The position numbers and the translations under genes were made by a program. Shown in pieces: positions 25,853 through 34,698 of a stretch of DNA of 64,000 bases (position 1 is its first letter; each line of letters begins with the position of its first letter). The stretch comes from Streptomyces antnestii (GTDB taxonomy: Bacteria > Actinomycetota > Actinomycetes > Streptomycetales > Streptomycetaceae), in NCBI RefSeq assembly GCF_004005495.1, contig NZ_RZYA01000024.1, positions 78,329 to 142,328 of the forward strand, in the 5' to 3' direction. Under the pieces are notes generated by a model. The model saw only the letters and a program-made list of their open reading frames with translations, had not been told where the DNA came from and did no database searches.

Positions 25853-25928
25853 AAAAGGGGTGAACGGCCGTAACTTTCCCGCACGGGTAGCGTTCCGTCG
25901 CGCTACACGCCCGCCCAGTCACGGAGTG

Positions 25929-27506
25929 TCATGCTGCGGCCAGCTCCCTGCGGGCCGAACGGCGCCGTGCGGCGACCCCGGGATCGAGCGCGGGGACGGC
26001 CGCGAGGAGCTGCCGGGTGTACGGGTCCTGCGGCGCGCCGTAGACCTCGTCCACGGTGCCGTACTCGACGACGCGGCCCTTGCGCATGACCGCGACACGG
26101 TCGCTGACCTGCCGGACGACGGCGAGGTCGTGGGCGATGAAGACGAGGGCGAGGCCGAGTTCGTCCTGGAGTTCCCGCAGCAGGCCGGTGACCTGGGCCT
26201 GGGTCGTGACGTCGAGGGCGGAGACCGGCTCGTCGCACACGATGATCCGTGGTTCGGCGGCGAGGGCGCGGGCGATCCCCACGCGCTGGCGCTGGCCGCC
26301 GCTGAACTCGTGCGGGTAGCGCCCGTAGTGCGCCGGGTCGAGCCCGACGCGTTCCAGAAGCTCCTCGACGCGGCCGCGCACCTCCTTGTCGCCGCGCGCC
26401 CGCAGCGGGTCGGCGACCGACTCCCCCACGCTGCGGCGGGGGTTGAGGGAGGAGACGGGGTCCTGGAACACGATCTGTACGCCTGCGTCGGCTCGCGTCC
26501 CTGAAAGGAGCACCTGACCCCCCGTCGGTTCGAGCAGCCCGACGAGCATCCGTCCGAGGGTGGTCTTGCCACTGCCGCTCTCGCCGACGATCCCCAGAGT
26601 CTCGCCGCTCCGCACCGTTAGCGAGACCCCGTCGACGGCCGCGAAGGCCCGCTTGCCGCGCCCGAACTCCCGCCGCAGGTCCGTCGCTTCGAGCAGCACG
26701 TCACCGGCGGCGTCCGCCCGCACCGGCCGTGCCGCGTCCACCCGCGGCACCGCGCCGAGCAGTTCCTTCGTGTACGCGGCCGAGGGCGCGCCCAGCACAT
26801 CGGCGACGGTTCCGCGCTCGACCGCGCGGCCGTGCCGCATCACCAGCACGTCGTCGACGCTCTCGGCGGCGACGCCCACGTCGTGGGTGACGAGGAGCAG
26901 GCCCATGCCGGTCTCCTGGCGCAGGCTGTGCAGCAGGTCGAGAATCTGCGCCTGGACGGTGACGTCGAGGGCGGTGGTCGGTTCGTCGGCGACGAGGAGG
27001 GCGGGTTCGCAGGCGAGGGCCATGGCGATGAGGGCGCGCTGGCGCATGCCGCCGCTGAACTCGTGCGGACGTGAGCGGGCGCGCCGCGCGGCGTCGGGGA
27101 TGCCGACCCGGTCGAGGACGTCGACGGCACGCGCGCGTGCGGCACGCCGGGACGCTCCGGAGTGCACGCGGTACACCTCGGCGATCTGGTCGCCGACGGC
27201 GTAGTACGGGTCGAGGGACGACAGCGGGTCCTGGAAGACCATCGCGGCCGTCCCGCCGCGCAGCCGCCGCAGGGCGTCGTCGTCGGCCTCCTGTACGTCG
27301 GTGCCGGCGACCCGCACGGAGCCGGTGACGCGGGCGCCGGTTCCCCGGTGGAGGCCGAGGAGCGCGGACGCGACCGTGCTCTTGCCGGAACCGGACTCTC
27401 CGACGACGCCGAGCGCGGCGCCCTCCTCCAGCCGGAAGGAGAGCGTGTCGACGGCCCTCAGGTCCCCGAACTCGACGGTGAGGCCGTCCACTTCGACCAG
27501 GCTCAT
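25929..27506 (-). CDS. Opp/Dpp-type ABC transporter ATPase, two fused nucleotide-binding domains
   Basis: This 525-residue protein contains two complete ABC ATPase domains, equivalent to DppD and DppF joined. Domain 1 has GESGSGKST, the signature FSGGMRQRALIAMALA and LLVADEPTTALDV. Domain 2 has GESGSGKTT, FSGGQRQRVGIARALAAEP and IVCDEPVSALDV. It powers uptake through the two adjacent permeases. ATG 27506 overlaps the permease stop (ATGA), so the long open frame upstream is not used. It is the last gene of a four-gene operon. No transporter-specific clue to substrate is present in the ATPase. Confidence 0.93.
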   Translation of the reverse strand: MSLVEVDGLTVEFGDLRAVDTLSFRLEEGAALGVVGESGSGKSTVASALLGLHRGTGARVTGSVRVAGTDVQEADDDALRRLRGGTAAMVFQDPLSSLDPYYAVGDQIAEVYRVHSGASRRAARARAVDVLDRVGIPDAARRARSRPHEFSGGMRQRALIAMALACEPALLVADEPTTALDVTVQAQILDLLHSLRQETGMGLLLVTHDVGVAAESVDDVLVMRHGRAVERGTVADVLGAPSAAYTKELLGAVPRVDAARPVRADAAGDVLLEATDLRREFGRGKRAFAAVDGVSLTVRSGETLGIVGESGSGKTTLGRMLVGLLEPTGGQVLLSGTRADAGVQIVFQDPVSSLNPRRSVGESVADPLRARGDKEVRGRVEELLERVGLDPAHYGRYPHEFSGGQRQRVGIARALAAEPRIIVCDEPVSALDVTTQAQVTGLLRELQDELGLALVFIAHDLAVVRQVSDRVAVMRKGRVVEYGTVDEVYGAPQDPYTRQLLAAVPALDPGVAARRRSARRELAAA

Positions 27507-28492
27507 GACAGCACCACCCGTCGGTCGGCCACCGCGTACAGGACGTCCGCGACGGCATTGGCGAGTACGACGAAGAAGCCGGTGACGAGGACCATGCCGA
27601 CGACCACCGGCAGGTCGACGACGTTGACGGCGTGCACGAGTTCGCGGCCGAGCCCGGGGATGCCGAAGAGCGTCTCGCTGAGTACGGCACCGCCGAACAT
27701 GGAACCGAAGTCGTTGGCGTTCAGGGCGATGACGGGCGCGACGGCGCCGCGCAGGGCGTGCCGGCCGATGATGGAGCGCTCGCCGACCCCGTAGGCGCGG
27801 AAGGTGCGTACGTGGTCCTCGGCGAGGGTCTCCAGCATGGAGGCGCGGGTGAGGCGCGCGTACTTGGCGGCCTCGATGAGGGCGAGCGACAGCCAGGGCA
27901 GGAGCAGGTTCCACGCCCACTGTTCGGGGTCGTCGCTGAACGGCACGTACTGCGGGAAGGGCAGCCACTGGAGCTGTCCGCAGACGACGATCATCAGGAC
28001 CAGGCCGATGACGAAGACGGGCGTGGCCGTGCCGGCGAGGGTGATGCCGGTGAGGATCCGCTCCGTGGGACGGCCGCGCCGCCATGCGGACAGGACGCCG
28101 GTGCCGACGCCGAGGATCAGCCACAGCACCATGGCGCCGAGCGCGAGGGACGCGGTGGCGGGCAGCTTGGTCAGGATGAGCTGGGTGACCTGCTGGTCGG
28201 TCTGGTAGGAGAAGCCGAGGCAGGGCGCGTCGCAGTGCTGGAGCGCGGTGCCGGTCGAGAAGTCCTGTCCTACGAAGATGCCCTGGAGGAAGTGCCAGTA
28301 GCGCAGGTACAGCGGGTCGTCGAGCCTCAACTGGTCGGCCACTTGCTGCACTTGGGCGGGCGAGCAGCGCGGGCCGCAGCTGATCTGGGCGACGTTGCCG
28401 GGGGCCGCGTAGAAGACGACGTAGATGATCACCGAGATGGCGAGGAGCGTGACGGCGGCGCCGAGCGCTCTGCGCAGAAGGAAGCCGGTCAT
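27503..28492 (-). CDS. ABC transporter permease (DppB/OppB type)
   Basis: This 329-residue inner-membrane permease begins with the OppB-type FLLRRALGAAVTLLAISVIIYV. It has a long extracellular loop with Cys-containing ISCGPRCSPAQVQQVADQL. The cytoplasmic EAA loop is near ALIEAAKYARLTRASMLETL, followed by GIPGLGRELVHAV. About six membrane spans are visible. It overlaps both neighbours by four bases, so it is translationally coupled. Confidence 0.92.
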   Translation of the reverse strand: MTGFLLRRALGAAVTLLAISVIIYVVFYAAPGNVAQISCGPRCSPAQVQQVADQLRLDDPLYLRYWHFLQGIFVGQDFSTGTALQHCDAPCLGFSYQTDQQVTQLILTKLPATASLALGAMVLWLILGVGTGVLSAWRRGRPTERILTGITLAGTATPVFVIGLVLMIVVCGQLQWLPFPQYVPFSDDPEQWAWNLLLPWLSLALIEAAKYARLTRASMLETLAEDHVRTFRAYGVGERSIIGRHALRGAVAPVIALNANDFGSMFGGAVLSETLFGIPGLGRELVHAVNVVDLPVVVGMVLVTGFFVVLANAVADVLYAVADRRVVLS

Positions 28493-29487
28493 GCCCTGGC
28501 CTCCCGCTTGCGTCCTGTGCCGATGCTCAGGCGCGATGCGGCGCGCGGGTCGAGCGCGGTGCGTACGCCGTCACCGAGGACGGTGAGGGCGAACACGGTC
28601 ACGAAGAGGGCGCCGGCCGGCAGCAGGAGGTACTGCGGCGCTGCCTGGTACCAGACGTCGGCGGCGGTGAGCATCTGTCCCCAGGAAGGCGTGGGCGGTT
28701 TGACGCCGACGCCGAGGAACGACAGCGCCGCCTCGACGGTGACGTTCGTCGGGACGAGCAGGGACGCGTACGTGATGACGGGCGCGGCGAGCGACGGCAG
28801 CAGCTCACGCCGGGCGATCTTCCAGGTGGGCCAGCCGCTGAGCCGGGCCGCGGCCACGAAGTCGAGTTCCTTGAGGGTGATGGTCTGGGCGCGCACGATC
28901 TTCGCGGTGCCGCCCCAGGCGACGAGCCCGACGACCAGGGCGACGAGGACGGGGCGCGGGAAGCCGGCCGGCACGATCGCCATCAGGGCGAGGGCCAGGA
29001 TCATCAGGGGCAGCGCGACGATGACGTCGGTGGCGCGGCTGAGGATCTGGTCGACCCAGCGGTTGCCGAGCCCGGCGGCGATGCCGACGGTGACGCCGAG
29101 CAGGACCTGCACGAGGGTGGCCGCGAGGGCGACACCGAGGGAGACCCGGGCCCCGTAGACGAGGCGGGTGAACAGGTCGCGGCCGGTCTGCGGTTCGACG
29201 CCGAGCCAGTGCTCGGCGCTGATCCCGCCGAGCGGGCCGACGGGCACGCCGCCGCGCGCGGAGTCGATGAGGTGCGGGTGGTAGGTGTTCGGGTCCTGGC
29301 CTTCCAGGGCCGCGAGGAGCGGGGCCCCGAGGGCGACCAGGACGAGGAGCGCGACGACGGCCGCCGCGACGAGGGCGGCGCGCCGCGTGCGCAGGCGCCG
29401 CCAGAACTGACGGGCTCCGGAGACGGGGGCGGACGCCGTCAAGGCGCCCGCCCCTGCGGTCTCCGAGGCCACGAGTGCCTCGGTCAT
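28489..29487 (-). CDS. ABC transporter permease (DppC/OppC type)
   Basis: This 332-residue inner-membrane permease is of the OppC type. It has an N-terminal cytoplasmic segment, a first span ALVAAAVVALLVLVALGAPL, then a periplasmic loop with HWLGVEPQTGRDLFTRLVYG, typical of the family. The EAA-type loop is FVAAARLSGWPTWKIARRELLPSL, just after EL. It starts four bases after the substrate-binding protein gene and overlaps the next permease by four bases. Confidence 0.92.
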   Translation of the reverse strand: MTEALVASETAGAGALTASAPVSGARQFWRRLRTRRAALVAAAVVALLVLVALGAPLLAALEGQDPNTYHPHLIDSARGGVPVGPLGGISAEHWLGVEPQTGRDLFTRLVYGARVSLGVALAATLVQVLLGVTVGIAAGLGNRWVDQILSRATDVIVALPLMILALALMAIVPAGFPRPVLVALVVGLVAWGGTAKIVRAQTITLKELDFVAAARLSGWPTWKIARRELLPSLAAPVITYASLLVPTNVTVEAALSFLGVGVKPPTPSWGQMLTAADVWYQAAPQYLLLPAGALFVTVFALTVLGDGVRTALDPRAASRLSIGTGRKREARA

Positions 29488-29491
29488 CGGG

Positions 29492-31216
29492 TCACTTCAC
29501 CGAGACCTGCGAGATGTCCAGCACGCCGGTCCAGTCGCTGATGACGATGTTCCTGACGTCCGGTCCGTACAGGCGCTTGTAGACGGGGTGGAACAGCGGC
29601 ACGGTCAGTGCCTGTTCCCCGATCTTCTTGTCCAGTGCACCCCAGCGCTTGGCGGCAGCGTCAAGATCCGTCAACTTGTTGATCGAGTCAATCTCGGCAT
29701 TGATGGACTTGTCATCAAGGAAGCCGGAGTTGAAGTTCGCGCCGTCCTTGACGATCTGCCGGCCGTCGAAGATGGGGGCGAGGAAGGGGCCGCCGGAGGG
29801 CCAGTCGGCTCCCCAATGCGCGAGGAAGAAGCCGGGCTCCTTCTTGGCACTGTGCGCCTTGTCCTTGTAGTCGTTTTCCTCGAGTCCCTGCAGCTTGACC
29901 GTGATGCCTGCCTTCTTCAGGGCGTCCTGCAGAGCGGTGGCGATCTCCGGGCTGGTCTCGAAGTCCTTGGCGTTGGAGTGCGTGAGGGTGACGGTCAGGC
30001 CGTTCTTGTAACCGGCCTCCTTCAGCAGCTCCTTGGCCTTTTGCGGGTTGCCCGACGCACCGGCCGGGAAGTGGTCGTAGGCCGTGTAGCCGAAGGACTT
30101 CTGGTTCGGCAGGTACGTCGTCGCGGGCTCGGCGAGAGACGAGCCGCCGGCCGCGTTGATCACGGAGGAGCGGTCGACGGCGTACGAGATGGCCTGGCGC
30201 ACCTTCGGGTTGTCGAACGGCTTCACCTTCGGGTTGAAGGCGATGTAGTTCGTGTAGCCGAAGTGGCCGGTGCCGACGCGGGCGGCGAGCTTCTTGTCGC
30301 CGGTGACCTTGGCGAGTTCGGCGGGCCCGAGGTTGGTGTCGGTGGTGACGGCGGCGGCGTCGGCGCCCTGGCCGGCGGAGAGCCGCTGGTTGATGACGGA
30401 CGAGTCGAGGCCGGAGCGGACGTCGATCTTGTCCGGGTAGGCCTTGCGCTCGTCGTCGGTCTTCGCGGACCAGTGCGGGTTGCGCTCAAGGACGAGCCGC
30501 TCGCCGTCGTTCTCGTTCCTGACGACCTTGTACGGGCCGGACGAGACGGGGTGCTCCTCGTACTTGGTGCCGTCGTCCTTCGCCTTGGGCACGGGCGTGA
30601 ACTGCGTCTGGGTGGCCAGGTAGGGGAACTCGCCCTCGGGCTTGTTCAGATGGAACACGATGGTCCGGGCGTCCGGCGTCTCGATCGACGTGAGGCCCTT
30701 CCCGGACTTGTCCTTGTAGGGACCCTGGTAGTCGGCGCCGCCGATCAGCCAGTCCCTCAAGTACGGTGCGCCGCCCGAGAGTTCGGCGGCGAAGGACCGC
30801 TCGATGCCGTACTTGATGTCGGCGGACGTGATGGGCGAGCCGTCCTCGTACGTGAGGCCCTTCTTCAGGGTGTACGTCCACACGGTCGCGTTCTTGCTCG
30901 GCTTGCCCAGGTCGGTGGCGAGGTCGGGGACGACCTTCGCGCCCTGCGCGCCGTCCTCGCGGTTGCGGGTGGTCAGCGTGCGGAAGACGAGCGAGGGGAC
31001 GTTGCCGCCGCCGGAGGTGTAGAGCCGCGCCGGGTCGAAGTCGGACTGCGGGGCGGAGTTGAGGACGGTGAGGGTGCCGCCCTTCTGCGGCTTGGCGTCG
31101 GAGCTCCCCCCTGCGCCGCTGTCCTTGGGCCCGGCGCAGGCGGCGGCGCCCGCGGCGAGGACCACGCTGACGGATGCGGCGGCCACGCGGCGCGCTATGA
31201 CGGACGGTTGACGCAT
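29492..31216 (-). CDS. Solute-binding lipoprotein of the ABC transporter (family 5)
   Basis: This 574-residue extracytoplasmic binding protein belongs to SBP family 5 (peptides, nickel, glutathione and similar). The signal peptide RRVAAASVSVVLAAGAAAC ends in a weak lipobox with Cys. The family 5 N-terminal signature appears as GGTLTVLNSAPQSDFDPARL, and the central segments VFHLNKPEGEFPYL and GPYKVVRNENDGERLVLERN are typical. ATG 31216 is chosen because the signal peptide starts there. The gene follows a Cys-Cys leader peptide and about 200 nt of leader RNA, suggesting control by cysteine supply. The ligand is unknown. Confidence 0.92.
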   Translation of the reverse strand: MRQPSVIARRVAAASVSVVLAAGAAACAGPKDSGAGGSSDAKPQKGGTLTVLNSAPQSDFDPARLYTSGGGNVPSLVFRTLTTRNREDGAQGAKVVPDLATDLGKPSKNATVWTYTLKKGLTYEDGSPITSADIKYGIERSFAAELSGGAPYLRDWLIGGADYQGPYKDKSGKGLTSIETPDARTIVFHLNKPEGEFPYLATQTQFTPVPKAKDDGTKYEEHPVSSGPYKVVRNENDGERLVLERNPHWSAKTDDERKAYPDKIDVRSGLDSSVINQRLSAGQGADAAAVTTDTNLGPAELAKVTGDKKLAARVGTGHFGYTNYIAFNPKVKPFDNPKVRQAISYAVDRSSVINAAGGSSLAEPATTYLPNQKSFGYTAYDHFPAGASGNPQKAKELLKEAGYKNGLTVTLTHSNAKDFETSPEIATALQDALKKAGITVKLQGLEENDYKDKAHSAKKEPGFFLAHWGADWPSGGPFLAPIFDGRQIVKDGANFNSGFLDDKSINAEIDSINKLTDLDAAAKRWGALDKKIGEQALTVPLFHPVYKRLYGPDVRNIVISDWTGVLDISQVSVK

Positions 31217-31415
31217 CGGAAATCGACCCCTCGGGGAAAGGTGCGCTGCGACGGGCAGCAGAAGACAGGCGGGTTGAATGCGCGGAACTCGCCCGAGGCA
31301 CACGTCGACGACCGGAAACCGGAAATCCGGCAACCCTCAGAGAATCCCCCAAAGCAAAAGGGGATGAACTCCGGGAAAGGATGAGAAATGCGACGCGATA
31401 CGCCAGGGGCGGGCG

Positions 31416-31508
31416 TCAGCAACAGTGAATGTCGGCCACGCACAGCGCTGTCACGCCGATGAGCGTGAGCTCAATGGCGGCGCGCGAGGCTGCGTGACGG
31501 TGCGACAT
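31416..31508 (-). CDS. 30-residue leader peptide ending in Cys-Cys
   Basis: The ORF begins at ATG 31508 and ends in TGC-encoded Cys after a TGT codon, with one more Cys at residue 23. It begins MSHRHAASRAA and has no Shine-Dalgarno sequence. It resembles the short Arg/His-rich, Cys-terminated leader peptides placed before sulfur and transport genes in actinobacteria. In mycobacteria, polycysteine leaders act as cysteine-responsive attenuators. Transcription would start at the ATG itself (leaderless), given the promoter just upstream. The next gene in the same direction is the solute-binding protein, 200 nt on. This gives a specific prediction: the transporter serves cysteine or another sulfur source. 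Confidence 0.7.
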   Translation of the reverse strand: MSHRHAASRAAIELTLIGVTALCVADIHCC

Positions 31509-31513
31509 GCGGA

Positions 31514-31544
31514 GAAATATGAACGAACTTTCGCCGGATGTCAA
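31514..31544 (-). promoter_or_regulatory. Housekeeping-type promoter of the leader peptide
   Basis: TTGACA (31544-31539) is a perfect -35 hexamer. CATATT (31521-31516) lies 17 nt downstream as -10. The expected start is 6-8 nt further, at or next to the ATG at 31508, giving a leaderless transcript. Confidence 0.7.
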
Positions 31545-31576
31545 AGCGGACCCGGGTGCGGCCCCCGCGCCGCACC

Positions 31577-33169
31577 TCAACTCTCGGGAAAGGCCCAGGG
31601 GTTGGGCTTGCAGGTGATTCCGTCGAAGGTCAGGAACTTGGTCTGCTGCTGCATGACGGGCGCGAGCGCGCCGCTCTTCGTGCAGGTCACATGGTTGAAC
31701 CCGAGCCGGTGCCCGACCTCGTGGTTGATGAGCATCTGCCGGTACAGATGAATCTTGTTCCCGTAAGTCGTCGATCCCTGCGCCCAGCGATAGGCGTTGA
31801 TCATGACGCGGTCCGTGGCGGCGGAATCGCAGGACACGTTGTCCTCGGTCGTGTCGAGCCCGGACTTCGCACACCACACACCGGTCGTCCCCGGACTGGC
31901 GAGCGTTATCACGAAATCGGGCTTTCCCGAGGAAATGCGCTCGAAAGTCCTGCCGCCGCCGTGGGCCCAGCTCCGGTCGTCGTTCAGCGTCTTCTGCACG
32001 GCCTGTGCGAAGAGTTCACCGTCGAGACCGAGACCTTTCTCGATGTCGACCCGGTAGCGGAACTTCTGCCCGCCGCCCGGCGCCCTGTCGAATCCGGGCA
32101 CCGCCGTGAACTCCCCCGACGCCTTGAGCTTGGCGGACAGCGGATACGTCTTGCCCATCTTCTGGTCGTACGTCAGCGGCGTGACCGCCCCCGCCTTGTC
32201 CTCCGGGGTGGTCCGGTCGTCGGAACGGGACGCGGACCCGGTCGTCGAGCGCTCGTCGGGGCCGCCGGCGGACCGCGCGGCGGCGTCGGCCCCGCCTCCG
32301 CGACTCTGGAGGACCTGGCCCGCCACGACGGCGGCGAGCACGGTGGCGACGGCGGCTGCGGCTATACCGGCGTAGGTGCGCCCCTTGCGCCGCTTGTCAC
32401 CGTCGGCGGGCTCGGCGACGTCGGTGGTCTCGGCACCGGATTGCTCGCCGTCCCAGTCGGTGCCGTCGGCGTACGAGTCACCGACGGAGCCGGACGAAAC
32501 AGGACCAGGACCAGGACCAGGAACCGAATCAGAAACGGAAACAGAAACAGGACGGGAAACGGGACCAGGAACGGAAACGGGAACCGGTGAGGCGAACGCG
32601 TCGACGTAGTCCTGTCGCGGCCTCGGCACGGCGGGCGCCGCCGCGTACCCGACGCCCATCCGCGTCTCACCCCGGGCGCCCCCCTCGAACGGCTCGGGAT
32701 GCCCGCCCCGCACATGCGGAACGCCATGGGGCGGAGTGACCCGGGGAGTCCCGTGCGGTGGCGTGACCTGGGGAAATCCGTGTGCCGGAGTCGGCTGGGA
32801 GAGACCGCGCGGCGGACCCGCGGGCGGTGGTGCCGAGCGGTACGGGGCCGGCCCGGCCTGCGCCTGACCACGCTGCGGGCCCGGCCTCGGCTGCTCCCGT
32901 GCGGGCGGCACATGACCACTCGGCTGCTCCCGTGCGGGCGGCACATGGCCACTCACCGGCGGAACGTACCCGCCGGCGGACGGAACATAGCCACCGGCGG
33001 GCGGCCCATGGCCTCCCGCGGGCGGCGGCGCCGCCGGGTAGGGGTCGTCGGGGGCGGCGCGCCGGCGGCGACCGCGACCGGGCGCGGTCGGTGCCCCCGC
33101 CGCCTCCGTATCGCCCGCCGTCACCGGCTCGGGTGCCGGGGCAGGCCCCCGCCGGCTATGCCGTCCCAC
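31577..33169 (-). CDS. DUF3152 membrane-anchored putative metalloprotease
   Basis: This 530-residue protein has three parts. A long Pro/Gly-rich cytoplasmic N-terminus contains GHVPPAREQPS-type repeats. One membrane segment follows (RTYAGIAAAAVATVLAAVVAG). The rest is an external DUF3152 domain. That domain contains HEVGHRLGFNH, a full HExxHxxGxxH zinc-binding motif as in metzincins, plus several Cys that may form disulfides. DUF3152 is actinobacterial and the M. tuberculosis relative (Rv3207c) also neighbours a moeB/moeZ gene. The hydrolase gene upstream overlaps its start by 14 nt. Substrate unknown; protease activity is inferred from the motif. Confidence 0.82.
   Translation of the reverse strand: MGRHSRRGPAPAPEPVTAGDTEAAGAPTAPGRGRRRRAAPDDPYPAAPPPAGGHGPPAGGYVPSAGGYVPPVSGHVPPAREQPSGHVPPAREQPRPGPQRGQAQAGPAPYRSAPPPAGPPRGLSQPTPAHGFPQVTPPHGTPRVTPPHGVPHVRGGHPEPFEGGARGETRMGVGYAAAPAVPRPRQDYVDAFASPVPVSVPGPVSRPVSVSVSDSVPGPGPGPVSSGSVGDSYADGTDWDGEQSGAETTDVAEPADGDKRRKGRTYAGIAAAAVATVLAAVVAGQVLQSRGGGADAAARSAGGPDERSTTGSASRSDDRTTPEDKAGAVTPLTYDQKMGKTYPLSAKLKASGEFTAVPGFDRAPGGGQKFRYRVDIEKGLGLDGELFAQAVQKTLNDDRSWAHGGGRTFERISSGKPDFVITLASPGTTGVWCAKSGLDTTEDNVSCDSAATDRVMINAYRWAQGSTTYGNKIHLYRQMLINHEVGHRLGFNHVTCTKSGALAPVMQQQTKFLTFDGITCKPNPWAFPES
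32500..32592. repeat. GGAACC/GGACCA microsatellite in the DUF3152 gene
   Basis: About 90 bp of six-base variants (GGACCA, GGAACC, GAAACG, GAAACA) run through the coding region for the Pro/Val/Ser-rich linker. The frame is preserved. It resembles the repeats in the PelF-like gene. Confidence 0.7.
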
Positions 33170-34175
33170 TCGCCGCCTCAGCTCCCCGCCCGCTCGTCTC
33201 GTCGCCCCCGGTCGGTTCCGCCGCGTCCGCGAGGAGCTCGCGCATCGCCGTGGCGACCGTGTCCGGGTACTCCATCATCGCCACGTGCCCCGCGTCCGGC
33301 AGCGTCAGGAGCCGCGACGAACGGAAGGTCCGCGCGGCCCGCGACGCCATCCGGTAGGACACGAGCTGGTCGCGTCCACCGTAGACGAGGAGCGTCGGCG
33401 CGAGGACACGTTCGGCCTGACGCCACAGTCCGTGCTGCCCGCCCAGCGTGTACGCGTTGACGACGCCACGCGCCGAACGGGCCATCGCGTCCCAGAAATA
33501 CGGCAGTTGAAGCCGCCGCTCCATCTCCTCGACGGCGGCGCGGAACCCCTCGGGGCTGACGTTGTCCGGGTCCCCGTAACAGAGCGCCATGACGCCGCGG
33601 ACCCGCTGCTCGGCGGTCCATTCCCGGGTGAGGCGGGTGAAGAGCGAGGCGACGCCGGGTACGGCGAGGAGCGCGGTCGGCACCGCCGTGCGCTGCACCC
33701 TGATCTCGGGCAGCGCGGGCGAGACGAGCGTGAGAGTGCGGACGAGGTCGGGCCGTACGGCCGCGACGCGCGTGGTGATCGCCCCGCCGAGGGAGTTGCC
33801 GACGAGATGGACGGGCCCGCGGCCCGCCGCGTCGAGGTGGCGGATGACGGCGCGGGCGTGCCCGGTCACCGAGTAGTCGCCGTCGTCCGGCGGCGGGGAG
33901 TCGCCGAATCCCGGCAGGTCGATCGCCTCGCCGTCGACGACGTCCTCGAGGAGCGGCATCAGGGCGGACCAGTTCTGCGAGGAGCCGCCGAGGCCGTGCA
34001 CGTACAGCGCGGGGGGCAGGCCTTCGCGGGTGCCGGGCCGGGAGCGGACGGTCAGGGTGAGTCCCGGCAGAGCGACCGAGCCGATCCGCTCGCCCTCCGC
34101 GACCCTGACGGCGCCCGGCTTCGGCGTGACGGCTGCGGCGACGTCGGGCACGCGCGGCGACTCGGTCGAAGACAT
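33156..34175 (-). CDS. Alpha/beta-hydrolase
   Basis: This 339-residue serine hydrolase shows the oxyanion segment YVHGLGGSSQNW, nucleophile elbow VGNSLGGA, catalytic Asp in YGGRDQLV and His in DAGHVAMMEYPD. No signal peptide is evident, so it is probably cytoplasmic. The DxxGFGDS segment is common in carboxylesterases and C-C hydrolases. It overlaps the DUF3152 gene by 14 nt, suggesting a two-gene operon. LipV of M. tuberculosis (Rv3203) sits in the same general neighbourhood, but orthology is only a possibility. Substrate unknown. Confidence 0.85.
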   Translation of the reverse strand: MSSTESPRVPDVAAAVTPKPGAVRVAEGERIGSVALPGLTLTVRSRPGTREGLPPALYVHGLGGSSQNWSALMPLLEDVVDGEAIDLPGFGDSPPPDDGDYSVTGHARAVIRHLDAAGRGPVHLVGNSLGGAITTRVAAVRPDLVRTLTLVSPALPEIRVQRTAVPTALLAVPGVASLFTRLTREWTAEQRVRGVMALCYGDPDNVSPEGFRAAVEEMERRLQLPYFWDAMARSARGVVNAYTLGGQHGLWRQAERVLAPTLLVYGGRDQLVSYRMASRAARTFRSSRLLTLPDAGHVAMMEYPDTVATAMRELLADAAEPTGGDETSGRGAEAASGTA

Positions 34176-34321
34176 GCGGGATATGTTACGAGACGATCAC
34201 GTACTGGATCACGTGTTCGCCGTCACAGATCGCATCGCGCCCCGATCTGGTGTCTCCTACGCTCGGATCTGGGCACCCGCCCACATGAGGACGACCAGGG
34301 CACATGAGGAAGGGAGCCGCC

Positions 34322-34540
34322 ATGACGGTTGACCCGTCCGACCCCGACACGTTCGAGGCGGAGGAGGATGACGCGGAGTTCGGCGTCGAGGCCCCCGAGG
34401 CAGACGCGGCCGAGCAGCTCACGGAGCTGGCGCCGCACCGGGACGACCCTCCCGCGGACGCGGACCCGGACACCGCGAACGAGGCGGACCGCGCCGAGCA
34501 GGCCCGCGTGGTTGATCTTGACGAAGACGATTATCGATGA
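34322..34540 (+). CDS. Small acidic protein, function unknown
   Basis: This 72-residue protein is extremely rich in Asp and Glu (for example FEAEEDDAEFGVEAPEAD and the C-terminal VDLDEDDYR). No domain or membrane segment is seen. ATG 34322 follows GGGAG at 5 nt; an upstream ATG at 34304 has no comparable site. It is divergent from the hydrolase gene and lies before the TetR gene. It is probably an intrinsically disordered protein; no function can be assigned. Confidence 0.7.
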   Translation: MTVDPSDPDTFEAEEDDAEFGVEAPEADAAEQLTELAPHRDDPPADADPDTANEADRAEQARVVDLDEDDYR

Positions 34541-34627
34541 CCTATCGATGACCTGCCCGTATTTGCCCGCATGCGGACGGTTTCATCAGCTGTCCGGTCC
34601 GTGAAATTGTGCCTCCGCACCGCGCAC

Positions 34628-34650
34628 ACCACGGTTACCGAAAAGTACGA
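34628..34650 (+). promoter_or_regulatory. Promoter-like element before the TetR gene
   Basis: ACCACGGTTACCG (34628-34640) is followed by TACGAT (34645-34650), which can act as a -10. The same 13-mer occurs before mrp at 52223-52235, again followed by a TAC-AT hexamer at the same distance. Confidence 0.4.
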
Positions 34651-34698
34651 TGGCGGCGACGCGGCGCACACCGCACACGGACGATCTTGGGAGGCGGC

